Source of the DNA: Aldehydirespirator sp965203635
GTDB taxonomy: Bacteria; Actinomycetota; Acidimicrobiia; Acidimicrobiales; Aldehydirespiratoraceae
Direction of reading: 5' to 3'
DNA length: 64,000 nt
Assembly: GCA_965203635.1 (NCBI GenBank)
Contig: OZ241903.1
Location: 558,001-622,000, forward strand
Notes under the pieces: generated by a model
The model's input: only the letters and a program-made list of their open reading frames with translations
What the model was told of the DNA's origin: nothing
Databases searched by the model: none
Shown: positions 25,670 through 34,467 of the stretch, piece after piece
Layout: each line of letters starts with the position of its first letter
Position numbering within the stretch: the stretch's first letter is position 1
Translations under genes and position numbers: made by a program

Positions 25670-27217
25670 TCAGCCTCCGGTCGCCAGCAGGCCGACCACC
25701 GCCGGGTCGGTGACATCGAAGATCAGTCCCGGCACCAGGCCGAACAGCAGGATCCCGACCAGCAGCGGCGCCCAGGCGATCCACTCGGTGCGGGTCACGT
25801 CGACGATCTCGTCGCTGCCGGCGAACTCCTCTCTGGGCGCGCCCATGGCGGTGCGCTGCAACAGCCACAGCAGGTAGCCCGCGGCCAGCACGGTTCCCAC
25901 CGCGGCGACCACCATGTAGGTCCGGAACGTCTCGACCGGCAGGCCCTCCGCGGGCGAGTAGGCCGACAGGATGGCCGGGAACTCGCCCCAGAAGCCGGCC
26001 AGGCCGGGCAGGCCCAGCGACGCCATCGAGCAGAACCCCAGGATCCAGCCCATGCGGGGCGCCTGGACCAGCATCCCGCCGAGCCGGCGGATCTCAAGCG
26101 TGTGGTAGCGCTCCTTCACCGAGCCGGCCAGGAAGAACAGCATCCCGGTGATGATCCCGTGGGCGACCATGCCGAATATGGCGGCGTTGATCCCGAAGTC
26201 GGTGAGGGTGGCGATCCCCAGCATCACGAAGCCCATGTGGGCCACCGACGAGAAGGCGATAAGGCGCTTCATGTCGGTCTGGGCCAGACATCCCAGCGCG
26301 CCGTAGATGATGCCGATCACGGCCAGCAGCCCGATCCACGGCGCCCACGTCTCCGCGCCGTCGGGCAGCATGGGCACCGCGATGCGCACGAACCCGTAGG
26401 TGCCGAGCTTCAACAGGATCGCGGCCAGGATCACCGATCCCACCGTGGGCGCCTCGGTATGGGCGTCGGGCAGCCAGGTGTGGAACGGGAACATCGGCAC
26501 CTTCACCCCGAAACCGATGAACATGCCGGCGAAGATCCAAATCTGGGTCGAGCCCAGAATGCCCGCGCCGGCCACGTCGGACAGGACCCGCATGTCGAAG
26601 GTGCGCAGCGACTCGCCGGTGGCCGGGTCGGTGGACAGGAAGAACAGGGCCAGGAACGACAGCAGCATCAACGCCGAGCCGAACAGCGTGAACAGGAAGA
26701 ACTTGATCGACGCGTAGCGCCGGTTCTCGCCGCCCCACACCGCGATCATGAAGAACATGGGCAGCAGCACGACCTCGAAGAACACGAAGAACAGGATCAG
26801 GTCCTGGGCCACGAACGTGCCCACCATGCCCGTCTCGAGGATGAGCATCAGGACGAAGAACGCCTTGGGGTTGCCCGGCTCGGGTATGTGGTCCCACGAG
26901 TAGACGACGCACAGCGGCACCACCACCAGCGTCAGGGCCATCAGCGGCAGGGAGATGCCGTCCAGGCCGAGGATGTAGCGGCTGTTGATCACCTCGATCC
27001 AGCGGGCGTCGACCACATACTGCAGGGCGCCGGCATTGCCGTAGTCGAAGTCGATCAGCAGCAGGCCGCCGATCACCATCGCCAGCAGCGACGACAGCAG
27101 GGCCAACTGCTTGAGAGCCTTCTCCTCGGCGGAGGGGACCGCCATCATCACCGCTGCCCCGGCCAGCGGGACGAAGGTGACCAGGGTCAGGCCCCAATCG
27201 TTGAGAAAGTCGGTCAT
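25670..27217 (-). CDS. nuoM: NADH-quinone oxidoreductase subunit M (first operon)
   Basis: A 515-residue antiporter-like subunit. The NuoM features are FFVFFEVVLLPMFFMIAVWG with the conserved glutamate, RYASIKFFLFTLFGSALML, KVPMFPFHTWLPDAHTEAPT, GSVILAAILLKLGTYGFVR, and TDMKRLIAFSSVAHMGFVML. About 14 membrane spans; it pumps protons as part of the membrane arm. ATG start; an 18-codon frame bridges from nuoL. Confidence 0.96.
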   Translation of the reverse strand: MTDFLNDWGLTLVTFVPLAGAAVMMAVPSAEEKALKQLALLSSLLAMVIGGLLLIDFDYGNAGALQYVVDARWIEVINSRYILGLDGISLPLMALTLVVVPLCVVYSWDHIPEPGNPKAFFVLMLILETGMVGTFVAQDLILFFVFFEVVLLPMFFMIAVWGGENRRYASIKFFLFTLFGSALMLLSFLALFFLSTDPATGESLRTFDMRVLSDVAGAGILGSTQIWIFAGMFIGFGVKVPMFPFHTWLPDAHTEAPTVGSVILAAILLKLGTYGFVRIAVPMLPDGAETWAPWIGLLAVIGIIYGALGCLAQTDMKRLIAFSSVAHMGFVMLGIATLTDFGINAAIFGMVAHGIITGMLFFLAGSVKERYHTLEIRRLGGMLVQAPRMGWILGFCSMASLGLPGLAGFWGEFPAILSAYSPAEGLPVETFRTYMVVAAVGTVLAAGYLLWLLQRTAMGAPREEFAGSDEIVDVTRTEWIAWAPLLVGILLFGLVPGLIFDVTDPAVVGLLATGG

Positions 27218-27270
27218 AACTGGGTCCTCGAAGCTCCTGGGTACTGGGGGATTGCGTTCTGGGGGGTCAC
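27214..27270 (-). other. Bridging mini-open-frame nuoL to nuoM (18 codons)
   Basis: GTG overlapping the nuoL TGA opens VTPQNAIPQYPGASRTQL, whose TGA overlaps the nuoM ATG (TTATGA). The upstream end is GTGA, the downstream end ATGA. Confidence 0.4.
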
Positions 27271-29438
27271 AGCGACAGGATGAGCATGAACACGCCGGCG
27301 AGGATGGTCGCCGCCGCGAACAGGATGGCGGCGTACTGCTGGACCTTGCCGGTCTGCATGCCTCTCAGGCTCTCACCGGCGCCGTCGGAGGCCCGGCCCG
27401 AGCCGTCCACGATGACCCTGTCGATGAGGGTCTGGTCGATATGGTCGTACACGGCGCGGCCCGCGGCCACCGACTGGCGGCCGGCCTCGTTGACGACGCC
27501 GTCGATGACGCGCTGGTTGGACCAGTAGGTGGCCTTGGCCAGGGGGCCCTTGACCGCCTTGACGATCACGCCGGTGTAGAGGTGGTCGAAGTAGTACTTG
27601 TTGACCAGCGCGGTGTGAATCGCCCGGGGCAGGCCACCCCGCGAGACCGGCCCGTCGTCGATCTCGGTCAGCTGCTGCCCCGCGGCCTCCGAGCGCTGCT
27701 GCACGCCCTTGAAGTAGTAGCGCCAGGCCAGGCCGGCGCCGATCAGGGCCACCAGCACCGAGACGACGGCCAGCGACCAACTGGGCTTGGCGTGGCCGAT
27801 GGCCGGGAAGTAGGCCGCCACCGGCTCCACGTAATGGCCGAAGCGCTCCTGCCACGCCTCGGGCCACAGCTGGAAGCCCTTGGGCATGTTGAACAGCCCG
27901 GCCACCACCGCGAAGAAGGCCAGCGCGTACAGCGGCACCAGGATGCGCGGGCCCGACTCGTGGGGATGGCCGTGGCCCCGGTACGTGCCGAAGAACGTGA
28001 GGTAGACGACCCTGGTCATGTAGGCCGCGGTCACCGCCGCGCCCACCATGCCCATCACCAGCATCAGGGTGTAGTTGCCGTTGGCGCCGGTGCCGCCGAA
28101 CAGGCCCCAGCCGCCGGTGCCGGCCAGGATCTCGTCCTTGGACCAGAACCCGGCCAGCGGGGGCAGGCCCATCAGGGCCACCGTGGCCACCAGGAACGTG
28201 CGGTAGGTGTGGGGCATGACCTTGCGGAGCCCGCCCATGTCGGTCTTCATGTCGAAGCTGTGCACGGCGTGGCTCACCGAGCCCGACCCCAGGAACAGGC
28301 ACGCCTTGAAGAAGGCGTGGGTGAACAGGTGGAACATGGCGGCGGTCCATGCGCCGACACCCAGGGCCATCACCATGTAGCCGAGCTGGCTGACGGTGGA
28401 GTAGGCCAGCACCTTCTTGATGTCGTTCTGGGTGAACGCCAGCAGCCCGCCGAACAGCAGGGTGACCGCGCCGACCAGCGCAAGAATGTTGATGCTCGAG
28501 CCGGCGATCGACATCCCCTCCCAGAACACCGGGTAGAGGCGGGCCACCATGAAGATCCCGGCCACCACCATGGTGGCGGCGTGGATGAGGGCGGACACCG
28601 GCGTGGGTCCGGCCATGGCGTCGGGCAGCCAGGTGTGCAGTATGAACTGGCCCGACTTGGACATCACCGCGGCCAGCAGGCACAGCGACGCCACCACCAG
28701 GGCGGTGTGGCTCACGTCGCCCGCGTTGATGCGCTCGGACAGGGTCAACGTGTCGAAGGTGCGGCCCGCGGCGAAGAACAGGATCGACACGCCCACCAGC
28801 AGGCCGATGTCGCCGACCCGGTTGGTGAAGAAGGCCTTGAGGGCGGCGTCGGAGTTGGCCTTGTCCTCCCACCAGTGTCCGATCAGCACGAAGGAGCACA
28901 CGCCGACCAGCTCCCAGCCGACGATCATCTGCAGCAGGTTGTCGCTGAGGACGAAGAACAGCATCGCCGCGGTGAACAGGCTCAAGAAGGCGAAGAAGTG
29001 GGTGTAGCGGGCGTCGCCGGCCACGTAGTCGGTGCTGTAGATGTGCACCAGCAGCGACACCGCGGTCACCACGAAGAGCATCATCACCGAGAGGCCGTCC
29101 AGCAGGATGCCGGCGTCGTAGGTGATGCCGCCCCAGTTCAGCCATCCCACCGTGCGGTGCACGGCCTGGACGCCCTCGTGGGCGTCGTCGCGATGGCCGA
29201 TCCAGGTGATTACCGCTCCGAGGGACAGCACGAACGAGCCGGCCACCGCGGCGACGCCCAGCTCGGAGCCCTTGCGCCGCATGCGCTTGCCGAACAGCAG
29301 GATGCCTGCGAACGACAGGGCGGGCAGCAGCGGCACCAGCCAGGCGTAGTCGAGGAAGAACCCGGCGCTGTCTACGGAGCTGGGCCCGTAAGCGACGGTC
29401 TCCTCGGCGGCGGCGAGCGCGGCGGCGAGCACGTTCAC
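27267..29438 (-). CDS. nuoL: NADH-quinone oxidoreductase subunit L (first operon)
   Basis: A 723-residue NuoL, long as usual because of the C-terminal lateral helix. GTG 29438 is chosen because GAGGGG precedes it and the sequence beyond is repeat-derived. Landmarks: GWELVGVCSFVLIGHWWED, FFTNRVGDIGLLVG, KSGQFILHTWLPDAMAGPTP, VSALIHAATMVVAGIFMVAR, NDIKKVLAYSTVSQLGYM, THAFFKACLFLGSGSV. It forms the distal proton pump of the membrane arm. Its first codons (GTGAACGTGCTGGC) are nearly duplicated 137 bases upstream. Confidence 0.95.
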   Translation of the reverse strand: MNVLAAALAAAEETVAYGPSSVDSAGFFLDYAWLVPLLPALSFAGILLFGKRMRRKGSELGVAAVAGSFVLSLGAVITWIGHRDDAHEGVQAVHRTVGWLNWGGITYDAGILLDGLSVMMLFVVTAVSLLVHIYSTDYVAGDARYTHFFAFLSLFTAAMLFFVLSDNLLQMIVGWELVGVCSFVLIGHWWEDKANSDAALKAFFTNRVGDIGLLVGVSILFFAAGRTFDTLTLSERINAGDVSHTALVVASLCLLAAVMSKSGQFILHTWLPDAMAGPTPVSALIHAATMVVAGIFMVARLYPVFWEGMSIAGSSINILALVGAVTLLFGGLLAFTQNDIKKVLAYSTVSQLGYMVMALGVGAWTAAMFHLFTHAFFKACLFLGSGSVSHAVHSFDMKTDMGGLRKVMPHTYRTFLVATVALMGLPPLAGFWSKDEILAGTGGWGLFGGTGANGNYTLMLVMGMVGAAVTAAYMTRVVYLTFFGTYRGHGHPHESGPRILVPLYALAFFAVVAGLFNMPKGFQLWPEAWQERFGHYVEPVAAYFPAIGHAKPSWSLAVVSVLVALIGAGLAWRYYFKGVQQRSEAAGQQLTEIDDGPVSRGGLPRAIHTALVNKYYFDHLYTGVIVKAVKGPLAKATYWSNQRVIDGVVNEAGRQSVAAGRAVYDHIDQTLIDRVIVDGSGRASDGAGESLRGMQTGKVQQYAAILFAAATILAGVFMLILSL

Positions 29439-29452
29439 GGCTGTCGGTCCCC

Positions 29453-29575
29453 TCAGAACACGCGCGGGTAGGTGACGCCGCCTCGCGGTGCGGCGTGGTG
29501 TTTCCCGCTCTTGTTCGCTGCGCTCACGGGCCGCTCGGGCCACGGCCTCGCTGAGTGCTTCGCCAGCATGTTCAC
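29453..29575 (-). other. Repeat-derived open frame (40 codons) between nuoK and nuoL
   Basis: GTG 29575 sits behind its own GGAGGCGACAC. It starts with GTGAACATGCTGGCG, nearly identical to the nuoL start, and runs through the dispersed repeat (PERPVSAANKSGK) to a TGA 12 bases before the nuoL ribosome binding site region. It looks like a duplicated nuoL start with a repeat inserted between the copies. Confidence 0.35.
29501..29541 (-). repeat. Dispersed repeat copy 1 (core CCGAGCGGCCCGTGAGCGCA)
   Basis: About 40 bases shared with copies at 35491, 35583, 37941, 59032, 59905, 59950 and 63809. In this orientation it reads CCGAGCGGCCCGTGAGCGCA, then GCGAACAAGAGCGGGAA. It lies between nuoK and nuoL. 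Confidence 0.85.
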
Positions 29576-29600
29576 GTGTCGCCTCCTACCCGCTCGGCCT

Positions 29601-29900
29601 CTAGCCCTTGAGCAGATCGGCCTCGGTGAGGTCGATGCTTCGTCGGTTGCGGTAGATGAGCAGGACGATGGCCAGGCCGATGCCCACCTCGGCCGCGGCC
29701 ACGGCGATCACGAACAGGGCGAACACCTCGCCGGCCACATGGTCGCGGAAGGCTCCGAACGCCACCAGGTTGATGTTCACCGAGTTGAGGATGATCTCGA
29801 CGGACATCAGGACCATGATCCCGTTGCGGCGGGCCAGCACGCCGTACACGCCGATGCAGAACAGGATCGCTGCCAGCAGGAGGAACTGGTTGAGGATCAC
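29601..29900 (-). CDS. nuoK: NADH-quinone oxidoreductase subunit K (first operon)
   Basis: A 99-residue three-span subunit. GVLARRNGIMVLMSVEIILN, then SVNINLVAFG contains the conserved membrane glutamate of NuoK; a second acidic site lies in AAAEVGIGLAIVLLIYR. GTG start 9 bases after the nuoJ stop. The stop TAG is followed by AGGCCGAGCGGG, the head of the dispersed repeat. Confidence 0.95.
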   Translation of the reverse strand: MILNQFLLLAAILFCIGVYGVLARRNGIMVLMSVEIILNSVNINLVAFGAFRDHVAGEVFALFVIAVAAAEVGIGLAIVLLIYRNRRSIDLTEADLLKG

Positions 29901-29909
29901 GGCGCGTCC

Positions 29910-30449
29910 CTACTCTTTGCGGGCCACGACGATGGCGCCGATCAGGGCGGCCAGCAGCAGCACCGACACTGCCTCGAAGGCCACTATGTACTGGCTGAAG
30001 ATGGCGTCGGACACCGCGGCGAAGCGCTGGGGCTCGTCGATCACCACCCGGGTGTCCGAGTAGCTGTCGACGAGGGCGATGCCCATCACCACGGCCAGCA
30101 GCACGGCCACCAGGCCGGCCATGAGCCGCTTCTCGCCCGCCACCGAGTCGTCGTCGCCCATCGAGGCCTTGGTGAGCATGATCCCGAACAGGAACAGCAC
30201 GATGATGGCGCCGATGTAGACGAGCACCTGGGTGACGGCCACGAACTCCGAGCCCAGCAGGATGAACTGGGCCGCCGCGCCGGCCAGCACCAGCACCAGC
30301 CACAGGGCGGCGTGCACGACGTTGCGGGTGGTCACGCACCGGATCGCGGACACGATCATCACCAGCGCTATCGCGCCGAAGAACACGTTCTGCGCGACGA
30401 AGAGGTCGCCGCTCGCGGCGCCCGCGGCCAGCACGCCCGCCGGCGTCAT
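29910..30449 (-). CDS. nuoJ: NADH-quinone oxidoreductase subunit J (first operon)
   Basis: A 179-residue five-span subunit. The family segment is NVVHAALWLVLVLAGAAAQF, then ILLGSEFVAVTQVLVYIGAI and IVLFLFGIMLT with the pi-bulge helix motif. Its ATG overlaps the stop of a 17-codon bridge (ATGA). It belongs to the membrane-arm core next to NuoK and NuoH. Confidence 0.95.
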   Translation of the reverse strand: MTPAGVLAAGAASGDLFVAQNVFFGAIALVMIVSAIRCVTTRNVVHAALWLVLVLAGAAAQFILLGSEFVAVTQVLVYIGAIIVLFLFGIMLTKASMGDDDSVAGEKRLMAGLVAVLLAVVMGIALVDSYSDTRVVIDEPQRFAAVSDAIFSQYIVAFEAVSVLLLAALIGAIVVARKE

Positions 30450-30499
30450 GTCGGCGGCACCTGAGTGGTGCGCGAAGCGTTGATGGTCACCGGCGTCAT
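30446..30499 (-). other. Bridging mini-open-frame nuoI to nuoJ (17 codons) with 22-bp duplication
   Basis: ATG overlapping the nuoI TGA opens MTPVTINASRTTQVPPT, whose TGA overlaps the nuoJ ATG. The last residues repeat the NuoI C-terminus (VPPT) and the first repeat the NuoJ N-terminus (MTP). The DNA GGTGCCGCCGACATGACGCC occurs at both ends, so the nuoI/nuoJ coupling site has been duplicated. Confidence 0.5.
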
Positions 30500-31041
30500 G
30501 TCGGCGGCACCTTCAGCTTCTTGGCCACCGAGCCCGACTCGTAGTCCTCGAACTCGGGCACGGTCTCCATCCACTCCGACAGGCGCGACATGTCATGGAG
30601 CAGATCAGCGATGCGGGGCTCGGAGAACTCGTATTCGGGGCTCCAGAACAGCGCCTCGAACGGGCACACGTCCACGCAGATGCCGCAGAACATGCACAGC
30701 GCGTAGTCGATGTCGAAGCGGTCGAGAATGTTGACCTGGCGGGGCTTGCCTCCGGCGCGGCGGGGCGGGGCCTTCTCCTTGTGGCCCTCGATGTAGATGC
30801 ACCAGTCCGGGCACTCGCGGGCGCACAGCATGCAGGCGGTGCAGTTGCCCTCGTGCAGGGCGATCACACCCCGGGCCCGGGGGGGCGGCGCCTCCTTCAC
30901 GTGGGGGTACTGCACGGTGGCTGCGCCCTTCGAGGGCGCGGGCATCATCGTGCGCACGCCCCGCTTCGGGAACACCGTGCGCACGATGGTGGAGCCGGTC
31001 ACTACCAGCCCCTTGACGAGACCGGGCACGAGGCTCATCAC
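30496..31041 (-). CDS. nuoI: NADH-quinone oxidoreductase subunit I (first operon)
   Basis: A 181-residue 8Fe ferredoxin-like subunit carrying clusters N6a/N6b: CTACMLCARECP and CMFCGICVDVCPFEALFWSP. It links the peripheral arm to the membrane arm. ATG overlaps the nuoH stop (ATGA). N-terminal 30 residues are hydrophobic/basic, as expected for the amphipathic anchor. Confidence 0.95.
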   Translation of the reverse strand: MMSLVPGLVKGLVVTGSTIVRTVFPKRGVRTMMPAPSKGAATVQYPHVKEAPPPRARGVIALHEGNCTACMLCARECPDWCIYIEGHKEKAPPRRAGGKPRQVNILDRFDIDYALCMFCGICVDVCPFEALFWSPEYEFSEPRIADLLHDMSRLSEWMETVPEFEDYESGSVAKKLKVPPT

Positions 31042-32069
31042 ACCACCACCTTGAGCACGCCGGTGACCACGATGTTGGCCAGCGCCAGCGGTACCAGGAA
31101 CTTCCAGGCCAGACGCTGGAGCTGGTCCTCGCGGAAGCGGGGGAAGGTGAACCGGACCCAGAAGACCAGGAACGTCAGGAGCACCACCTTGCCGAACAGC
31201 ACCAGCGGCCCGAGCACGTTGAACAGGTTGTCGGCCGGGTCGAGGCCGGGCACGTACCAGCCGCCCAGGAACAGCACCGCCGCAATGGCCGAGAACACGC
31301 CGGCGGTGGCGAACTCGCCGATGAAGAACAGCAGGAACCGCAGGCCCGAGTACTCGGTCATGTATCCGGTCACGAGCTCCGACTCGGCCACCGGCATGTC
31401 GAAGGGGGTCTGGGTCAGCTCGGCCTGCATGGCGATCATGAAGATGGCGAAGCCGGCGAACTGGGTGATGATGAACGGGTTGCCGATCACCCCCCAGCCG
31501 AAGATCTCACCGTTGGCCTGGGCCAGCACGATCTCCTGGAGGTTCATGGTCTCGGCCTGGATGACCACCCCGACCACCGCCAGCAGCAGGGGCAGTTCGT
31601 AGGCGATGAGCTGGCCGGTGGCTCTGAGCCCGCCGAGCAGCGAGTACTTGGAGGCCGAGCCCCAACCGGCCATGAGGATCCCGATGACCGACACCGAGCT
31701 GACGGCCATGGCCAGGTAGATCCCGAGGTCGTTGGAGATGAACCAGGCGTCGGGACCGCCCGGCAGCACCACGAGCAGCAGGAACGTGGAGGTCAGGACG
31801 ACGAACGGGGCCGCCTTGAACACGAAGCGGTCGGCCCGACGGGGAACGATGTCCTCCTTCTGGAGGAACTTGCCGATCTCGGCCAGGAGCTGGAGCGAGC
31901 CGTAGGGGCCGGCCTCCATGGGACCCAGCCTGCTCTGCATGAAGCTCACCATCTTGAACAGGTGGGCGTAGACCAGCGTGCCCGCCACCAGCAGCACGGC
32001 CACCAGCCCGGCCACGACCCGGATCGAGGTGACCTGCCAGTACGACAGCTCCGACAGGACCCCGATCAT
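31038..32069 (-). CDS. nuoH: NADH-quinone oxidoreductase subunit H (first operon)
   Basis: A 343-residue eight-span subunit at the quinone channel. Landmarks: SRLGPMEAGPYGSLQLLAEI, DRFVFKAAP, MAGWGSASKYSLLGGLRATG, QLIAYELPLLLAVVGVV, and the acidic loop LTQTPFDMPVAESELVTGYM, then TEYSGLRFLLFFIGEF. Its ATG overlaps the stop of a 16-codon bridge from nuoD. Confidence 0.95.
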   Translation of the reverse strand: MIGVLSELSYWQVTSIRVVAGLVAVLLVAGTLVYAHLFKMVSFMQSRLGPMEAGPYGSLQLLAEIGKFLQKEDIVPRRADRFVFKAAPFVVLTSTFLLLVVLPGGPDAWFISNDLGIYLAMAVSSVSVIGILMAGWGSASKYSLLGGLRATGQLIAYELPLLLAVVGVVIQAETMNLQEIVLAQANGEIFGWGVIGNPFIITQFAGFAIFMIAMQAELTQTPFDMPVAESELVTGYMTEYSGLRFLLFFIGEFATAGVFSAIAAVLFLGGWYVPGLDPADNLFNVLGPLVLFGKVVLLTFLVFWVRFTFPRFREDQLQRLAWKFLVPLALANIVVTGVLKVVV

Positions 32070-32116
32070 CGGTCGGCTCCCGCGACCAGCCCCAGCCCAG
32101 CACGCCGCAGAATCAT
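32066..32116 (-). other. Bridging mini-open-frame nuoD to nuoH (16 codons)
   Basis: ATG overlapping the nuoD TGA opens MILRRAGLGLVAGADR; its TGA overlaps the nuoH ATG. The junction string CGACCGATGAT occurs at both ends, so the four-base overlap ATGA is duplicated with an in-frame insert. Confidence 0.45.
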
Positions 32117-33282
32117 CGGTCGATGTCTCCGAGGATGAAGTAGAGGCTTCCCAGGATGGTGATGATGTCGGGCACGTAGACCCCCTTGAGCAGCCACGGC
32201 GTGATCGACACGTTCGAGAACGACGCCGAGCGGATCTTCACCCGGAACGGGAACAGGTCCCCCTTGGACACGACGTAGTAGCCCATCACGCCCAGAGGGT
32301 TCTCGGTCTCGACGTAGGCCTCGCCCGCGGGCACCTTGATGATGACCGGCACCTTGGCCATGATCGGCCCCGACGGGATCCCGTCAAGCAGCTGGTCGAC
32401 GATCTTGGTGGCCTCCCGGGTCTCCTGCATGCGCACCCAGAACCGGGCGAACGAGTCGCCGTCGGGGTGGGTCCACACCTTCCAGTCGACCTGGTCGTGG
32501 ACCAGCCCGCACGGGCTGTCCCGGCGCACGTCCCAATCCACCCCGGAAGCCCGGATGTTGGCCCCGGTGAGGCCATAGGACAGGCCGACGTCGGGCGGGA
32601 TGACGCCGATGCCTCGGGTGCGGGCCTGGAAGATCTCGTTGCCCTCGACCAACTCCTCGATCTCGTCGCAGAAGGCGCGGATCTTGCGCATGGCCTGGCG
32701 GGTCTCGGCGACCCAGCCGGCCGGGAGGTCGTCCTTGAGGCCGCCGATGCGGTCGAAGTTGGGATGGAACCGCCCGCCGGTGGCGGCCTCTATCTGGTTG
32801 AGGACATGCTCGCGGTCGCGGAAGGCGAAGAACACCGGGGTGATGGCCCCCACCTGCACCGCCATGTCGCCCAGGAACAGCGTGATGTTGGCGATGCGGC
32901 TCAGCTCGAAGAGGATCGTGCGGATCCATTGGGCCCGGGGCGGGGCCTCCACCTCCATGAGCCGCTCGGCGGCCAGGATGAACGGCACCTCGTTGGCGAA
33001 GCTGCCCAGCCAGTCGATGCGGTTGATCAACGTGGTGACCTGCGGGTAGGTGCGGACCTCGGCCAGCTTCTCGTAGCCCCGGTGCATGTAGCCCATGACC
33101 GGCTCGGCCGCCACCACCTGCTCGCCGTCGAGCTTGGCCACGATGCGCAGGGTGCCGTGGGTGGCCGGATGCTGGGGACCGATGTTGAGGGTCATGCCCT
33201 CGGTCTCGATCTCCAGGTTGACGCGGGCGTCGGCGGCCTGCGCGGCGATGTAGCTGAGCTGCTGACGCTCGGTGACGGTCAC
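32113..33282 (-). CDS. nuoD: NADH-quinone oxidoreductase subunit D (first operon)
   Basis: A 389-residue 49-kDa-type subunit of the quinone site. NIGPQHPATHGTLRIVAKLD contains the conserved quinone-site histidines and the HGTLR arginine, which I take to correspond to the NDUFAF7 target in NDUFS2. Further landmarks are MGYMHRGYEKLAE, RIDWLGSFANEVPF and ENPLGVMGYYVVS. GTG start overlapping the nuoC stop. Separate from nuoC, unlike the E. coli fused nuoCD. Confidence 0.95.
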   Translation of the reverse strand: MTVTERQQLSYIAAQAADARVNLEIETEGMTLNIGPQHPATHGTLRIVAKLDGEQVVAAEPVMGYMHRGYEKLAEVRTYPQVTTLINRIDWLGSFANEVPFILAAERLMEVEAPPRAQWIRTILFELSRIANITLFLGDMAVQVGAITPVFFAFRDREHVLNQIEAATGGRFHPNFDRIGGLKDDLPAGWVAETRQAMRKIRAFCDEIEELVEGNEIFQARTRGIGVIPPDVGLSYGLTGANIRASGVDWDVRRDSPCGLVHDQVDWKVWTHPDGDSFARFWVRMQETREATKIVDQLLDGIPSGPIMAKVPVIIKVPAGEAYVETENPLGVMGYYVVSKGDLFPFRVKIRSASFSNVSITPWLLKGVYVPDIITILGSLYFILGDIDR

Positions 33283-33989
33283 GGCGCTGCACCCTCGGTG
33301 GCGTCGCCACCGTCGTCCGTGGAGGGCATCAGCTCGACGTCGACGAGGCCGGGCCAGGGCTTGACCCGGCGTGCCAGCAGTGGGTAGTCCTTGCGCAGCG
33401 GATGCCCCTCGAACTCGCCGGGGAGATAGATGTGGCGAAGGCCGGGGTGACCGTCGAAGTCGATCCCGAACATCTCCCAGGCCTCGCGCTCGTGCCAGTC
33501 GGCTCCCGGGTAGACCGCCACCCAGCTGGGGGCCCGCAGATCGTCGGCCGGCAGGTCCGCCTTGGCGATGATGGAGCGACCCGAGGTCACGTCGTTGACC
33601 CGGGCCAGGAGCTGGAAGCGGGTGTCCCCGCCGGCCACCCCAGTCTCGGTGGGAGCAGGCTCCTTGGGCTCGGGAGGATCGAGCGCGTTGTCCACGGAGC
33701 TGTCCATGTCGCGCCCGAACGGCGACGGCATCCAGTCGATGGCCGAGAGGAAGTTGAAGAACCCGAAGCCCTCCTCGTCGCGCAGGAAGCCGGCGAGACC
33801 GGCCCAGGCGTCGCGCTCCACTCGCACCCAGACCGCGCCCTGGTCTGTGTGCGACTCGACGAGGCCGTCGCCCAGTGCGTCGCCCAGGCGGGCCAGCAGC
33901 GCCTCGGCCTCAACGTCGACGGCGGGGGCGTCGGCTTCAGCGGCTTCAGCGCCGGCTTCGACGGCGTCAGTCGACGACAATCGGCTCAC
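33279..33989 (-). CDS. nuoC: NADH-quinone oxidoreductase subunit C (first operon)
   Basis: About 236 residues from GTG 33989; a TTG at 33980 is better spaced from GGAGGGG and is an alternative. The conserved C-terminus DWHEREAWEMFGIDFDGHPG, then RHIYLPGEFEGHPLRKDYPL is NuoC. The first 30 residues are very acidic and Ala-rich, and a Pro/Glu-rich loop (PPEPKEPAPTETG) interrupts the domain around residue 115, making this longer than the second-operon NuoC (162). Overlaps nuoB by 23 bases. Confidence 0.9.
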   Translation of the reverse strand: MSRLSSTDAVEAGAEAAEADAPAVDVEAEALLARLGDALGDGLVESHTDQGAVWVRVERDAWAGLAGFLRDEEGFGFFNFLSAIDWMPSPFGRDMDSSVDNALDPPEPKEPAPTETGVAGGDTRFQLLARVNDVTSGRSIIAKADLPADDLRAPSWVAVYPGADWHEREAWEMFGIDFDGHPGLRHIYLPGEFEGHPLRKDYPLLARRVKPWPGLVDVELMPSTDDGGDATEGAAP

Positions 33990-34467
33990 CCCTCCAGCGC
34001 TCCCCCATGTCCTCGTTCTGGATGCGCTCCTGCAGCATGACGATCCCCTCGAGCAGGGCCTCGGGTCGGGGCGGGCAGCCGGGCACGTACACGTCGACCG
34101 GAATGATCTGATCGACACCCTTGGTGACCGAATAGCTGTCCCAGTACGGACCGCCGCAGTTGGCGCACGAACCCATGGAGATGACGTACTTGGGATCGGG
34201 CATCTGCTCGTACAGGCGACGCACCGAGGGCGCCATCTTGTCGGTGACGGTGCCGGAGATCACCACCAGGTCGGCCTGCCGGGGGCTGGCGGGCAGGGGG
34301 ATCACGCCAAGGCGCATGACGTCGTAGCGGGGCGAGCCGAAGGCTGCCCCCATCTCGATGGCGCAGCAGGCCAGGCCCCACTGGTACACCCACAGCGAGT
34401 ACTTGCGGCTCATGTTGAGCAGCGTCGACAGGGGCTTGGGCATCTTGCCCGACTCGACTAGACCCAT
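33967..34467 (-). CDS. nuoB: NADH-quinone oxidoreductase subunit B (first operon)
   Basis: A 166-residue subunit carrying cluster N2: WGLACCAIEMGAAF, GSCANCGG and VYVPGCPPRPEALLEG. The extra cysteine in CANCGG (bacterial NuoB usually CASSGG, as in the second operon here) resembles archaeal Fpo-type and other EFG-less complexes. ATG 34467 lies inside a tandem pair of 13-codon mini-frames. Confidence 0.95.
   Translation of the reverse strand: MGLVESGKMPKPLSTLLNMSRKYSLWVYQWGLACCAIEMGAAFGSPRYDVMRLGVIPLPASPRQADLVVISGTVTDKMAPSVRRLYEQMPDPKYVISMGSCANCGGPYWDSYSVTKGVDQIIPVDVYVPGCPPRPEALLEGIVMLQERIQNEDMGERWRGEPIVVD

Noticed and set aside
27111..29471. A 786-codon open frame on the forward strand opposite nuoL/nuoM, and similar long antisense frames opposite other nuo genes
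   Set aside because: Composition is Arg/His/Gln/Gly-rich with no domain; it is the usual mirror of a high-GC coding strand. The reverse frames are clear complex I subunits.
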